DNA from: Metabacillus sediminilitoris
GTDB lineage: Bacteria > Bacillota > Bacilli > Bacillales > Bacillaceae
NCBI RefSeq assembly: GCF_009720625.1
Contig: NZ_CP046266.1
Coordinates: forward strand, 3,419,501 to 3,483,500
Reading direction: 5' to 3'
DNA length: 64,000 bases
Within the stretch, counting starts at the first letter, position 1. Every line of letters starts with the position of its first letter. This document shows, in pieces, positions 35,139 through 44,513 of this stretch. The position numbers and the translations under genes are program-made. Under the pieces are notes generated by a model that worked only from the letters and a program-made list of their open reading frames with translations, was not told where the DNA came from and ran no database searches.

Positions 35139-36251
35139 TTAGATGATAAATGTTTCATAATTCGAATATTTGCTAATACAATCTATTGCTAGTTCACGAT
35201 CACGTTCAGTTTGAAAGCTTAATCTTAAAACACCATATATTTCTTCTCTGGTTTCAATAATACGAATATTTGTTAAGCTTATTTCTTCTTTCGCTAAATA
35301 ACCTGTTATTTCTGAGATAATACCAGGATAATCTGGTACATCTACGAATAAATCATAAAATGATGGGATAGCACCTTTTTGCTTTTCAGGAAGGCCATCA
35401 CGATAAAGCTTTGCTTGTTCAAAAAACAACAATAATTGTTCAGAATCTTCATTTGCAACCAATTGTTTCACACGTTCCATTTCTGACATCCATTCTTCAA
35501 ATAGAGTAAGTAATGGCTCTTTATTATGAAGTAAAATGTCCCGCCACATTGAAGGATTACTTGAAGCAATCCTCGTGATATCTCGAAACCCGCCTGCTGC
35601 AAGCCTTTTTACAAGAGGATAATGTTCTTCATAACTTTCAGCTTGGGAAACTAAGCTTGCTGCTACAATATGAGGAAAATGACTAATCACTCCTGTTACT
35701 TTATCATGTTCTTCAGGTGTCATTTCAATAATATTGGCTTTTGTTCCCTCAAGTACCCTTTTTACCTCTGAAAGGTCTTCTGTTGTTACATGTTTTGATG
35801 GAGTTAAAATATAAAAAGCATTTTCAAATAGATGAGGCTTGGCTGCTAAAATACCAGATTTATGAGAACCAGCCATCGGATGTCCTCCGATAAATTTGAT
35901 TCGGCCATTTAAATATTTATTTGCCCAATCTACTATTTTCGCTTTCGTGCTTCCTACATCTGTAATAATGACACCTTGTTTCAACTCAATATTTTGCAGC
36001 TGTTCAATGATTTCAATTGTTTGCTGAACAGGAGTAGAAATAAAGATCATATCGACATGAGCCAAATTCGGAAAAAGAGTAGGAGAAATTTCATCAATGG
36101 CTCCAAGCTTCATCGCCAACATGGCTTGTTCTTCATTAATATCAAAACCTATTACATTGATAGAAGGATTCGTTTGTTTTATTGATAATGCTAATGAACC
36201 ACCAATTAACCCAAGTCCTATAAAATAAATATTTTTTACCATTTCATTCAC
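35139..36251 (-). CDS. tyrA: Prephenate dehydrogenase with ACT domain
   Basis: A 370-residue NAD-dependent enzyme giving 4-hydroxyphenylpyruvate for tyrosine. It has the Rossmann motif FIGLGLIGGSLALSIK, active-site regions GGHPMAGSHKSGI and SHFPHIVAASL, and a C-terminal ACT domain (VPDYPGIISEITGYLAKEEI) for feedback by aromatic amino acids. In B. subtilis hisC lies directly upstream; here about 400 bases containing a terminator and a repeat separate them, so tyrA-aroA probably has its own promoter. Confidence 0.95.
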   Translation of the reverse strand: MNEMVKNIYFIGLGLIGGSLALSIKQTNPSINVIGFDINEEQAMLAMKLGAIDEISPTLFPNLAHVDMIFISTPVQQTIEIIEQLQNIELKQGVIITDVGSTKAKIVDWANKYLNGRIKFIGGHPMAGSHKSGILAAKPHLFENAFYILTPSKHVTTEDLSEVKRVLEGTKANIIEMTPEEHDKVTGVISHFPHIVAASLVSQAESYEEHYPLVKRLAAGGFRDITRIASSNPSMWRDILLHNKEPLLTLFEEWMSEMERVKQLVANEDSEQLLLFFEQAKLYRDGLPEKQKGAIPSFYDLFVDVPDYPGIISEITGYLAKEEISLTNIRIIETREEIYGVLRLSFQTERDRELAIDCISKYSNYETFII

Positions 36252-36353
36252 CTTTTTCTTGGCCTACCATTCTATAGATGCATTACTTCATTATCTTAAA
36301 GACTTGCTGAGTACTTTCCCGTTTAAAAGCTTCAATTATTCCTAAGCAAGTAC

Positions 36354-36397
36354 AAAATTCAGTCCTCTCTTCCATTGAAAAGAGGACTGAATTTTTG
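36354..36397 (-). terminator. Strong terminator between hisC and tyrA
   Basis: AAAATTCAGTCCTCTTTTC and its complement with a GAAAAGAGGACTGAATTTTT layout form a stem of about 16 pairs around a short loop. It ends transcripts from the trp-hisC side before tyrA. Confidence 0.8.
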
Positions 36398-36414
36398 TTA
36401 CTTATTATTTTATT

Positions 36415-36652
36415 TAGACTATTTTCGCATACTTTGTTGCTTTTCAATTATATTACACGAATAAGCTAGATTGATTTATGCTGCAGGTACTCGCTTTTCC
36501 GCGGCCGGTCTCATGAGCCTCTGCAGTGTTTTGCACTTGCGTGCGGGGTCACCTTAGGCAAACTTCTCCCGCAGGAGTCTCGCATATTCACTACAATCAA
36601 CAGTTGATCGAATTTGTTACTTGCTAAAACAACAATCTTTACGAAAAGAGCC
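36415..36652. repeat. Nested palindromic element with GC-rich core (copy 2)
   Basis: Left outer arm GACTATTTTCGCATACTTTG and right outer arm AACAATCTTTACGAAAAGAG mirror each other and match the arms of copy 1 (27506-27731). The inner GC-rich unit (about 36469-36601) begins near GATTGATT, ends near CAATCAAC and contains CTCCCGCAGGAGTCTCGCA, as in copy 1. It fills most of the hisC-tyrA gap. Confidence 0.75.
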
Positions 36653-36656
36653 TTAA

Positions 36657-37748
36657 TTAAAGAATGAAGTCTTTTAAAATCTGGATAATTTCAGCATTTT
36701 GCTGTTCTGTTCCAATGGTAATACGCAAATGATTTGGCACTCCAAGTGCATTACCTGAACGAACGATATAGCCTCTTTTAAGCAAAGCCTGGAATAGTTC
36801 ATCAGAATCTCTATTAAAGTCAATTAAAATAAAGTTCCCTTCGGATGTGTAGTAATTTAATTTTAATTCTTCACAGAAATCATAAAACTGTTGCAAGCCT
36901 TGTTTATTCTTAATTTGACATTCTTCAACAAATTGTACATCACCTAAAGCTGCAATAGCAGCAGCCTGAGCGACTCTATTTGTATTAAATGGTTCTCTTG
37001 CCGGTTCTATTTTATTAATTAATTCAACATTTCCAAGTCCATAACCGATGCGTAAAGCTGCAAGACCATATGCTTTTGAAAATGTTCGTAGGATCATTAA
37101 ATTTGAATTATCTTTTAAAAGCGGCACTGTTTGTGGATAATCCTCAGCAGTCACATATTCATAGTAAGCTTCATCAACGATGACAAGAACATGTTTCGGC
37201 ACTTTAGTTAAAAAATCAAGTAATGCTTGTTTTTTTACATATGTACCAACTGGATTATTTGGCGTGCAAATCCAAACTATTTTTGTATTTTCATCAATTT
37301 GCACGAGCATTGAATCTAGATCATGGTCACCATTCACGAGTGGTACTTCTCGAATTTCTGCACCTTCGATTACCGCATTATGTTTATATTGTGGAAATGT
37401 AGGAGTTGCCATCACAGTATTTGATTGTGGGTTTAAAAGTGCACGACAAATGATTTGAATAACTTCATCTGTCCCATTTCCAAAAATGATTTCGTTTTCG
37501 TTTACCCCAACGTGATTTGCAACTTTTGTGCGAAGAAGTGCTGCATAACCATCTGGATATATAGCTAACTGTTCAAGTTCATCGAGGATTGCTTGTTTAA
37601 CTTTTGGTGAACATCCAAATGGATTTTCATTAGAAGCAAGTTTAACAACTTTGGTTAAATTGAACTCCTTTTTGACTTCTTCAATCGGTTTTCCTGGTTG
37701 ATATGGTTTTAACTGTAATAACTGTTCTTTTACTTGCATAGGTAACAC
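36657..37748 (-). CDS. hisC: Histidinol-phosphate / aromatic amino acid aminotransferase
   Basis: A 363-residue PLP-dependent aminotransferase. The cofactor lysine lies in [20 protein letters not shown], with [16 protein letters not shown] and VDEAYYEYV also characteristic. In Bacillus the enzyme serves histidine synthesis and the last step of tyrosine and phenylalanine synthesis, which explains its place at the end of the trp cluster. It is followed by a repeat and a terminator. Confidence 0.95.
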   Translation of the reverse strand: MLPMQVKEQLLQLKPYQPGKPIEEVKKEFNLTKVVKLASNENPFGCSPKVKQAILDELEQLAIYPDGYAALLRTKVANHVGVNENEIIFGNGTDEVIQIICRALLNPQSNTVMATPTFPQYKHNAVIEGAEIREVPLVNGDHDLDSMLVQIDENTKIVWICTPNNPVGTYVKKQALLDFLTKVPKHVLVIVDEAYYEYVTAEDYPQTVPLLKDNSNLMILRTFSKAYGLAALRIGYGLGNVELINKIEPAREPFNTNRVAQAAAIAALGDVQFVEECQIKNKQGLQQFYDFCEELKLNYYTSEGNFILIDFNRDSDELFQALLKRGYIVRSGNALGVPNHLRITIGTEQQNAEIIQILKDFIL

Positions 37749-37881
37749 CTCTCCTACTAAAGTGAATCTTCGATCAGAGGGATGAGCCTCTGATCATGAT
37801 GATTATTATCTTAATCTGTTCTTTTTAAATAAGCAATCAAATTGATAATTGCTGTTAATCCTTCACTTTTTTTAGATCATG

Positions 37882-38676
37882 TTATGCTCCGAAAGTATGT
37901 GCAAAAGTTCTAAATTCATCAATAGCTTGCTGACGACTATTTTTATTCAATAATGACGTTTGCAACCGTTCAATTTCTCTAACTAATGCACTCCCGACAA
38001 CTACACCATCACACAAGTTTGAAAATTGCTCTACCTGTTCTTTAGAGGAGATGCCAAAACCTACGACAACTGGTACTTTACTATATTGTTTTACTTCATC
38101 TAGGAAAGTTGTTATTGAGTTGTCGAAGCTTTTTCTGACTCCTGTAACACCTAAAGAAGAAACACAATAGACAAAACCCTCAGCGTTTTCTACAATCATT
38201 TTAATTCTGCTAGTGGATGTAGGTGCAACAAGTGATATAAAAGAAATTGAATGCTCTTGACACTTTTTACGGAGCTCTTCACTTTCTTCAAAAGGAATGT
38301 CTGGAATTAACAAGCCATCTACAGTATTTTCCCGCAGTAAAGCGAAAAAGTGTTCTTGATCTAATTGTAACACAGGATTGTAATACGTAAATAGAATAAT
38401 CGGAATATTTACCCCTTTTTTCCTCATCTCAGGAACTAATTGGATAGCTTTCACAATATTCATCCCGTTTTTCAAGGCCCTGCTTGAAGCTTTCTGAATG
38501 ACAGGTCCATCAGCGATAGGATCAGAAAACGGTATTCCTAGTTCAATAGCAGAGGCACCTGCTTCTTGTAAGGCAACGGCTAATTCGATTGTTGCATCAC
38601 TATGAGGGTCTCCTGCTGTAATAAATGGTATAAAAAGCTTTTTATCTTGTAACGGCTGCTTGAAGAGTGTTTTCAT
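37882..38676 (-). CDS. trpA: Tryptophan synthase alpha subunit
   Basis: A 264-residue TIM barrel that cleaves indole-glycerol phosphate to indole for the beta subunit. The catalytic Glu and Asp are in [25 protein letters not shown]-like [15 protein letters not shown] and [12 protein letters not shown] form the phosphate site. The ATG at 38676 follows GGAGGG by seven bases and overlaps the end of the trpB part by 35 bases. Confidence 0.96.
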   Translation of the reverse strand: MKTLFKQPLQDKKLFIPFITAGDPHSDATIELAVALQEAGASAIELGIPFSDPIADGPVIQKASSRALKNGMNIVKAIQLVPEMRKKGVNIPIILFTYYNPVLQLDQEHFFALLRENTVDGLLIPDIPFEESEELRKKCQEHSISFISLVAPTSTSRIKMIVENAEGFVYCVSSLGVTGVRKSFDNSITTFLDEVKQYSKVPVVVGFGISSKEQVEQFSNLCDGVVVGSALVREIERLQTSLLNKNSRQQAIDEFRTFAHTFGA

Positions 38677-40507
38677 TTGCTGTTCCCTCCTGATAATATG
38701 ACATTAATGTATGGACATCTTTATCGCCTCTACCTGATAGACAAATAAGGATGCTTTCATGACTAGCCATTTGTTGTGCATGTTCAAAAGCGGTAGCAAG
38801 TGCGTGAGCCGATTCAATTGCAGCTAAAATTCCTTCTTGTTTCGCTAAAAGTTCAAGTGCATGAAGAGCTTCTTTATCTGTAACACTTTCATACTTCACT
38901 CGACCTGTACTTGCCAAATGAGCATGTTCAGGTCCAATACCAGGATAATCAAGACCAGCAGAAATCGAATATGGTTCAATTACTTGACCATATTGATCTT
39001 GAATTAAATATGTCAATGACCCGTGAAGGACACCCTTCGTTCCTTTTGTAATGGTAGCTGCATGCATATCCGTATCAACACCCATACCAGCAGCCTCAGA
39101 TGCAACTAGCTCAACATTATCATTCAAAAATGCTGAAAACATCCCAATTGCGTTACTCCCGCCCCCGACACAAGCAATTACTTTCGTTGGTAGATTTCCT
39201 TCTATTTCTTGAAATTGTGCTTTCGCTTCATCCCCTATTACCCGTTGGAATTCCTTTACGATATATGGGTATGGATGTGGACCAACAGCAGATCCAATAA
39301 TATAAAAATGATCTTCACAGTGCTGAACCCAATAACGCATTGCCTCATTTGTTGCATCCTTTAAAGTTTTGTTCCCACTTGTTACAGGTATGACTTCAGC
39401 ACCAAGAAGCTGCATGCGAAACACATTTAATTGTTGACGACGGACATCCTCTTCCCCCATGAATACTTTGCATTCCATTCCAAATTTTGCAGCTACTGTA
39501 GCCGTTGCGACACCATGTTGCCCTGCACCTGTTTCTGCAATAATTTTTGTTTTCCCCATTCTTTTGGCAAGTAATGCCTGACCTATTGCATTATTAATTT
39601 TATGTGCACCAGTATGGTTTAAATCTTCTCTTTTAAGATAGATTTTTGCACCACCTAATTTTTCTGTAACATTTTTAGCAAACGTAACCGTTGTTGGTCT
39701 GCCAGAATATTCTTTTAATAAAAAATGGTATTCTTTTAGGAATGCCGGGTCTTTCATTGCTTCATTATGGGCTTGTTCAATTTCCGCTAATGGACTCATT
39801 AATGTTTCAGGAACAAAACGACCACCAAATTCACCATACCTGCCATTTTTATCTGGATAAGTTGACATATTAGAATACACCCTTTCTTCAATTTGGTTTA
39901 TTTTATCTCTACTTTTCTTCTCATTTACTTCGATACCGCTCGATAGGTCAATACCTTGAGGTTTATAGGTTAATAGTTTTTGAATATTGGTTTCATTTAC
40001 GCCGCCTGCAATAAAACAAAGCATGTCATGGTCTACAGAAAATTTTATATAGTTTGGAATAGCTGACCAGTCAAAACTTACTCCTGTTCCTCCCCATTGA
40101 CCTTTTATTCTAGAATCAATAATAAAGCCGTCAACGACATCTTTATATATTTCCATTTCTTCAAGTGTCTGTTGATGATGATGAAGTGCCTTCCAAACAG
40201 AACCTGTGTATGACTTTTTAAGTTCCTTAATGTCACTTACTGATTCATTCCCATGAAGTTGAATGACATCGATTGGAAAAACTGTTAATACCTCATTGAT
40301 TTCTTTAATAGTAGGATTTACAAATACAGCTACAACTTGTTTACTAGAAATATCAACACTAGCCAACCATTCTTTTACGACTTTTGGATCAACTCGACGT
40401 TTACTCTCAGCAAAAATAAAACCAATATAGTCTGCTTTAGATCTAGTTACAATTTCTAGGTCTTCTTTTGTTCGAACGCCGCATAATTTTAATAATGGTT
40501 TAAACAT
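38642..40507 (-). CDS. trpFB: Fused phosphoribosylanthranilate isomerase - tryptophan synthase beta (TrpF-TrpB)
   Basis: One uninterrupted 621-codon frame encodes both enzymes. TrpF (residues 1 to about 212) shows the catalytic Cys in [12 protein letters not shown] and Asp in [15 protein letters not shown]. TrpB begins with the Met at residue 214 ([18 protein letters not shown]), with the PLP lysine in [15 protein letters not shown] and [12 protein letters not shown] read the junction codon by codon ([12 protein letters not shown]) and found no stop. An AAAGGGTG ribosome-like site nine bases before the internal ATG (39868) may still allow separate TrpB synthesis. The ATG at 40507 overlaps trpC. 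In B. subtilis these are two genes. Confidence 0.9.
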   Translation of the reverse strand: MFKPLLKLCGVRTKEDLEIVTRSKADYIGFIFAESKRRVDPKVVKEWLASVDISSKQVVAVFVNPTIKEINEVLTVFPIDVIQLHGNESVSDIKELKKSYTGSVWKALHHHQQTLEEMEIYKDVVDGFIIDSRIKGQWGGTGVSFDWSAIPNYIKFSVDHDMLCFIAGGVNETNIQKLLTYKPQGIDLSSGIEVNEKKSRDKINQIEERVYSNMSTYPDKNGRYGEFGGRFVPETLMSPLAEIEQAHNEAMKDPAFLKEYHFLLKEYSGRPTTVTFAKNVTEKLGGAKIYLKREDLNHTGAHKINNAIGQALLAKRMGKTKIIAETGAGQHGVATATVAAKFGMECKVFMGEEDVRRQQLNVFRMQLLGAEVIPVTSGNKTLKDATNEAMRYWVQHCEDHFYIIGSAVGPHPYPYIVKEFQRVIGDEAKAQFQEIEGNLPTKVIACVGGGSNAIGMFSAFLNDNVELVASEAAGMGVDTDMHAATITKGTKGVLHGSLTYLIQDQYGQVIEPYSISAGLDYPGIGPEHAHLASTGRVKYESVTDKEALHALELLAKQEGILAAIESAHALATAFEHAQQMASHESILICLSGRGDKDVHTLMSYYQEGTANENTLQAAVTR

Positions 40508-41264
40508 TGACACTTTCTCCAAAAAATTGTTGGATGGCCAACGTCTGATCCTCTTTTCTCATAAGCGATTCGCCAACTAAAACCGCTTTTGCTCCGTATT
40601 GCTGCACTTGTTTTAAATCATCCTTTGTATAAAGACCGCTCTCACTTACAAGTAATGTATCTTTTGGGATATAAGAAACCATATTTTCAAGTTGTTGGAT
40701 ATCTACTTCAAATGTTTTGAGATTTCGATTATTTACTCCTAAAATTTTCGGTGTGATGACCTTTAACACTTGTTCTAATGTTTGTAGGTCATGAACTTCA
40801 ACGAGAACATCTAGTGTTAATTCTGTTGCATATTGATTAAGTTCCTTTAGCAAAGAAGGATCAAGTGCTTCACCGATTAACAGGATGGCATCTGCTCCTA
40901 TACGTTTAGCCTCATCAACCTGAATGTGATCAATGATAAAATCCTTTCGCAATATTGGTAGATTCACTGACTTTTTCACAGACGTTAAGTACTCTCGTTT
41001 TCCTTGAAAGAATGGATTATCGGTAAGAACTGATAAACAATCTGCACCACCCTTTTCATATGCTAGAGCAATTTCTACAGGTTGAAAGTTTTCTTTTATT
41101 AACCCCTTAGAAGGTGATGCCTTTTTCACTTCAGCAATTAAACCAATCTCTCGCTTTGGATACTTTAGCGCTTGGTAAAACGAACGATGTGGCAATTTTT
41201 CATCAGCTGGTAATACTAGATTTTTTATTTCTTCTTTTTTTGTTTCAATTATTTTATTAAGCAT
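40500..41264 (-). CDS. trpC: Indole-3-glycerol phosphate synthase
   Basis: A 254-residue TIM barrel. Catalytic residues lie in [37 protein letters not shown] and [13 protein letters not shown]. It acts between TrpF and tryptophan synthase. It overlaps trpD by 8 bases at its start and trpF at its end, so the operon is translated with tight coupling. Confidence 0.96.
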   Translation of the reverse strand: MLNKIIETKKEEIKNLVLPADEKLPHRSFYQALKYPKREIGLIAEVKKASPSKGLIKENFQPVEIALAYEKGGADCLSVLTDNPFFQGKREYLTSVKKSVNLPILRKDFIIDHIQVDEAKRIGADAILLIGEALDPSLLKELNQYATELTLDVLVEVHDLQTLEQVLKVITPKILGVNNRNLKTFEVDIQQLENMVSYIPKDTLLVSESGLYTKDDLKQVQQYGAKAVLVGESLMRKEDQTLAIQQFFGESVNV

Positions 41265-42273
41265 AGTTTTCCTCCACCTGATGACGCAGCATCATTAATT
41301 GGTTTAATGCTAAACCATTTTGGATCGCTTCTTTTGCAAACATGACACCATCAGCTAATGTTTGAACATAACCTGCTACATATAAAGCTGCTGCTGCATT
41401 TATTGCAACAATGTTTTCAGCACTTTGCGGTGCTATACCTTTAAATACACGTTCAATAAGCTCTGCACTCTCTTGTGGGTTTGTGACTTTAATTTCCTCC
41501 ATTTTCCCCTGCTGTAGACCAACATCATTAGGATGTAAAACATATCTTGTAATCACACCGTTTTTCAGTTCAACGACATCTGTTTCATTTGTTATAGAAA
41601 TTTCATCTAATCCCTCTCTGCCTGTAACGAGAAGGACATGCTTAGCACCTAAACGCTTTAATGCTTCGGCCATCTTTTCAGCGTAGGCTGTTGAATAAAC
41701 ACCAATTACTTGCCTTTTAGCATTAGCTGGATTTGCCAAAGGTCCTAAAAGATTAAAAACATTTCGAAATCCAATTTCTTTACGAGGATTCACAGCATGC
41801 TTCATTGATGAATGGAACATTGGTGCAAATAAAAAGCTCATGTTTTGTTTATCTAGACTTTCTACTGCTTCTTTTTCGGTCGTTTGGAAATGAATCCCCA
41901 ATGTTTCTATCACATCAGCGCTTCCGCTTTTAGAAGTAAATGCCCGGTTTCCATGTTTAGCAACTTTTACTTTCAGTGATGAGACAACAATTGCTGCTGC
42001 TGTTGAGATATTAAAAGTTGAGGCTCCATCTCCACCAGTTCCACATGTATCCACAACATCAATTTCATAATGGATCTGTGCCATATGGTTTTTCATAGAC
42101 TTGGCAAAACCAACAAGCTCATCGACTGTTTCTCCTCTAAGTCGCATAATTGAAACAAGACTTGCGATTTGACTTGATGTTGCGTTACCTGTCATGATCG
42201 CATCCATCACTTGTTCTGCCTGAGCTTCTGTTAATGTTTTCCCTTCAATACATTGGGCTAATATCTCTTTCAT
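41257..42273 (-). CDS. trpD: Anthranilate phosphoribosyltransferase
   Basis: A 338-residue enzyme with the PRPP-binding glycine-rich motif [20 protein letters not shown] and [18 protein letters not shown]. The ATG at 42273 overlaps the trpE stop (TGATG) and lies ten bases after AAGGAGG; GTG at 42276 is an alternative. It follows trpE directly; there is no trpG glutaminase gene in the window. Confidence 0.95.
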   Translation of the reverse strand: MKEILAQCIEGKTLTEAQAEQVMDAIMTGNATSSQIASLVSIMRLRGETVDELVGFAKSMKNHMAQIHYEIDVVDTCGTGGDGASTFNISTAAAIVVSSLKVKVAKHGNRAFTSKSGSADVIETLGIHFQTTEKEAVESLDKQNMSFLFAPMFHSSMKHAVNPRKEIGFRNVFNLLGPLANPANAKRQVIGVYSTAYAEKMAEALKRLGAKHVLLVTGREGLDEISITNETDVVELKNGVITRYVLHPNDVGLQQGKMEEIKVTNPQESAELIERVFKGIAPQSAENIVAINAAAALYVAGYVQTLADGVMFAKEAIQNGLALNQLMMLRHQVEENYA

Positions 42274-43787
42274 CACTGTGTTACCTCCTTAGAAAATACC
42301 TTTTCAGCTAATTGGATTGCTTTTAACATGGCACTTGCCTTATTGCACGTTTCTTTCCATTCAAGTTCAGGGATGCTATCAACTACAATGCCTGCACCTG
42401 CTTGTACGTATGCTGTGTTATTTTTTACCGTAATCGTTCGAATCGTAATACATGAATCAATATTTCCGTCAAAGCCAACGTAAGCGACACAGCCTGCATA
42501 ACTGCCTCTTGCAGTCGGCTCTAGTTCACTTAAAATTTGCATTGCACGAATTTTAGGTGCTCCAGATACAGTTCCGGCCGGAAACGAAGCCAGTAAAGCA
42601 TCAATTGGGTGGACATCATCTCTCATCTTTCCAGTTACTTTAGAAATTAAATGCATAACATGTGAAAAACGGCCGATTTCCATTAATGTTGGAGTAGTAA
42701 CTGAACCATACTCAGATACTCTGCCAAGGTCATTACGTGCTAAATCTACCAACATATAATGTTCTGCTTTTTCCTTTTCATCATGTTTTAATTCTTCTTC
42801 AAAATATTGATCCTCTTCAATTGTTTTACCACGTCTTCGTGTTCCTGCAATTGGATGAATTTCCAGATGCTTATTTTGAATATAAATTAATCTTTCTGGC
42901 GAGCTACCAACAAGTTCCGTGTCGTTGTAACGTATATAAAACATGTATGGTGATGGGTTAACATTTCGTAAAATCCGATATAATGAAAATCCGTCTGTTG
43001 TTATTGGGATTTCAAACCGCTGTGACAATACTCCTTGGAATATATCACCAGCCCGGATGTATTCCTTTACTTTTTCGACATCTTCTAAGAACTTGTTCTT
43101 TTCATAATTGGATTTAATTTCATCAAAATTGACATCAAATTGATCTGATACTTGTAATGGAAGGTGGTCAGGTTGATCTTTTTGCTTTAGCTTGCTGAAA
43201 TATTTATTCATCTTTGCTTCTGCAAGCTGATAAATAGCTTTAAGATGTCCCTCATCTTCCTCACCATTTACACGCTCATAGTGGATAAAATATAGTTGTT
43301 TCTCTTGATGATCAAACGCAATAACGGTTTCACACACAAAAAACATGCAATTTTGTTGATTAAGGTCATTTACCTTATGCTTATCAACTTTTTCAATGAT
43401 CGAAACAGTGTCATAACCAATATAGCCAACAGCACCTCCAACGAATGGTATTTCAAGGTTTGGAAGTTTAATCGCTAAATGTTTTTGGAGATTACTGAAA
43501 ATTTTTGTAATGGAATTTGATTTAGAGACCGTTTTTCTTTGTTCATTCAATATTGAAAACTCGCCATTGTTTTCTTCGATAAATAAAAATGGGTTTATAC
43601 CAATAAAAGAATACCGTGACCAGCTTGATTCAGAATCCTTACTTTCTAATAAGTACACAGCTTCTTCCTGAAAAAGCTGAAATAATTGAATAGGTGTAAA
43701 TGTGTCAACGAAAAAACGTTGCACGATGGGGATTGTACGATATTGCTTGCTATCTTCACAAAAGGTTGTAAAAGAAGAAAAATTCAA
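42273..43787 (-). CDS. trpE: Anthranilate synthase component I
   Basis: A 504-residue chorismate-utilising enzyme. The N-terminal feedback-site region is LESKDSESSWSRYSFIG. The catalytic domain includes GDIFQGVLSQRFEIP, PIAGTRRRGKTIEED and FPAGTVSGAPKIRAMQI. It starts at TTG (43787), eleven bases after GGAGG. The ribosome site lies in a hairpin (43800-43816), and the mRNA leader has a TRAP site and attenuator, so both transcription and translation appear tryptophan-controlled. Confidence 0.95.
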   Translation of the reverse strand: MNFSSFTTFCEDSKQYRTIPIVQRFFVDTFTPIQLFQLFQEEAVYLLESKDSESSWSRYSFIGINPFLFIEENNGEFSILNEQRKTVSKSNSITKIFSNLQKHLAIKLPNLEIPFVGGAVGYIGYDTVSIIEKVDKHKVNDLNQQNCMFFVCETVIAFDHQEKQLYFIHYERVNGEEDEGHLKAIYQLAEAKMNKYFSKLKQKDQPDHLPLQVSDQFDVNFDEIKSNYEKNKFLEDVEKVKEYIRAGDIFQGVLSQRFEIPITTDGFSLYRILRNVNPSPYMFYIRYNDTELVGSSPERLIYIQNKHLEIHPIAGTRRRGKTIEEDQYFEEELKHDEKEKAEHYMLVDLARNDLGRVSEYGSVTTPTLMEIGRFSHVMHLISKVTGKMRDDVHPIDALLASFPAGTVSGAPKIRAMQILSELEPTARGSYAGCVAYVGFDGNIDSCITIRTITVKNNTAYVQAGAGIVVDSIPELEWKETCNKASAMLKAIQLAEKVFSKEVTQ

Positions 43788-43799
43788 AGTGACTCACTC

Positions 43800-43836
43800 C
43801 TCCAATATTTTTGGAGAATGAGGATTTAGGAGGTGA
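43800..43836 (-). promoter_or_regulatory. Candidate Shine-Dalgarno-sequestering hairpin of trpE
   Basis: In the mRNA, CUCCAA (43811-43816) and UUGGAG (43800-43805) pair around five bases; the 3' arm is part of the trpE ribosome site. A UCACCUCC string just upstream (43828-43836) is a second possible partner for GGAG and GUGA. This parallels the translational control known for trpE in B. subtilis. The pairing is seen in sequence; the control role is inferred. Confidence 0.55.
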
Positions 43837-43961
43837 AATTGAAGATTATTTTGCACATCGACCCTTTTCTTACAATACATTCACACATCTTTTGTTAAAA
43901 ATGTCCCAGTTGTATTATAAAAAAGATCTACATTCTTCAAATGAAAAAGAAGAACATAAAA

Positions 43962-43987
43962 ACCCAAAAACACTTCGGTTTTTGGGT
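43962..43987 (-). terminator. trp leader attenuator (terminator hairpin)
   Basis: In the mRNA ACCCAAAAAC pairs with GUUUUUGGGU around a six-base loop and is followed by a U-rich tract. Its 5' arm overlaps a CUACCC string (43984-43989), which can instead pair with GGGUAG (44038-44043) inside the TRAP site to form an antiterminator. The two structures exclude each other. Confidence 0.85.
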
Positions 43988-44012
43988 AGACTTGTGCCAT
44001 TGTAAATAAAAC

Positions 44013-44067
44013 CTCAGCTAAACTAACTCATTCTCTGCTACCCTATACTCATCTAATCTATTAACTA
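44013..44067 (-). promoter_or_regulatory. TRAP-binding site of the trp operon: eleven (G/U)AG triplets
   Basis: Reading the minus strand in transcription order the triplets are UAG, UAG, UAG, GAG, UAG, UAG, GAG, GAG, UAG, UAG, GAG, with spacers of 4, 2, 2, 2, 2, 2, 3, 1, 2 and 2 bases. TRAP is an 11-subunit ring that wraps such RNA, one triplet per subunit, when bound to tryptophan. The match in number and spacing is strong, and mtrB is present in the window. Confidence 0.9.
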
Positions 44068-44083
44068 ATCAATCTTCTTTTTT

Positions 44084-44113
44084 ATGTTAATACAAATTAC
44101 CAACTCATGTCAA
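44084..44113 (-). promoter_or_regulatory. Promoter of the trp operon
   Basis: A perfect TTGACA (44108-44113) is followed after 18 bases by TAACAT (44084-44089) on the minus strand. Transcription would start a few bases later, about 10-15 bases before the first TRAP triplet. The promoter lies just past the aroH stop, so trp genes may also receive read-through from aroC-aroB-aroH. Confidence 0.65.
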
Positions 44114-44147
44114 TCATGTTATGCCATTATTCTGAAATCTTCAATAA

Positions 44148-44513
44148 TTATTTAACGAATAAGTCGGGTCTCAGCTTGATAGCATCACCTAAATAAACAT
44201 GCTGAATATCCTCTTGCTTTTCATTTGTTTCAACCGTCATCAGTATTCTAATACATTTTTCTAAACTATTTGGGACAGGTATTTCCTGCATGCACATAAC
44301 AGGGACAAATGTCCATCCATCAATTGTTCTTAATGCTTTTGCAGGAAATGCAGCTGTAAGGTCCTGTGTAACTGTCATAATCACTTGAGCAACAGTTTCT
44401 GGTTTAACGTTATTTTGACGAATCATTTCATGTAACAGCTCATCAGTAGCCTTTATGATAAGAGATTCTTCATTTTCTTTAACAGTTGTTGCTCCGCGAA
44501 TTCCTCTAATCAA
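44148..44513 (-). CDS. aroH: Chorismate mutase, AroH class
   Basis: A 121-residue monofunctional chorismate mutase of the trimeric Bacillus type. It begins IRGIRGATTVKENEESLI and contains FPAKALRTIDGWTFVPVMCM, CIRILMTVETN and HVYLGDAIKLRPDL, which match B. subtilis AroH. The start is TTG at 44513, six bases after GAGGTG, overlapping the aroB 3' end by 8 bases; a longer frame to 44570 lacks a ribosome site. Confidence 0.93.
   Translation of the reverse strand: MIRGIRGATTVKENEESLIIKATDELLHEMIRQNNVKPETVAQVIMTVTQDLTAAFPAKALRTIDGWTFVPVMCMQEIPVPNSLEKCIRILMTVETNEKQEDIQHVYLGDAIKLRPDLFVK

Noticed and set aside
43811..44005. 64-codon plus-strand open frame opposite the trp leader, with an apparent AGGAGG inside
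   Set aside because: It is antisense to the TRAP site and attenuator. The AGGAGG is the complement of the anti-Shine-Dalgarno string, and the frame covers the terminator hairpin.
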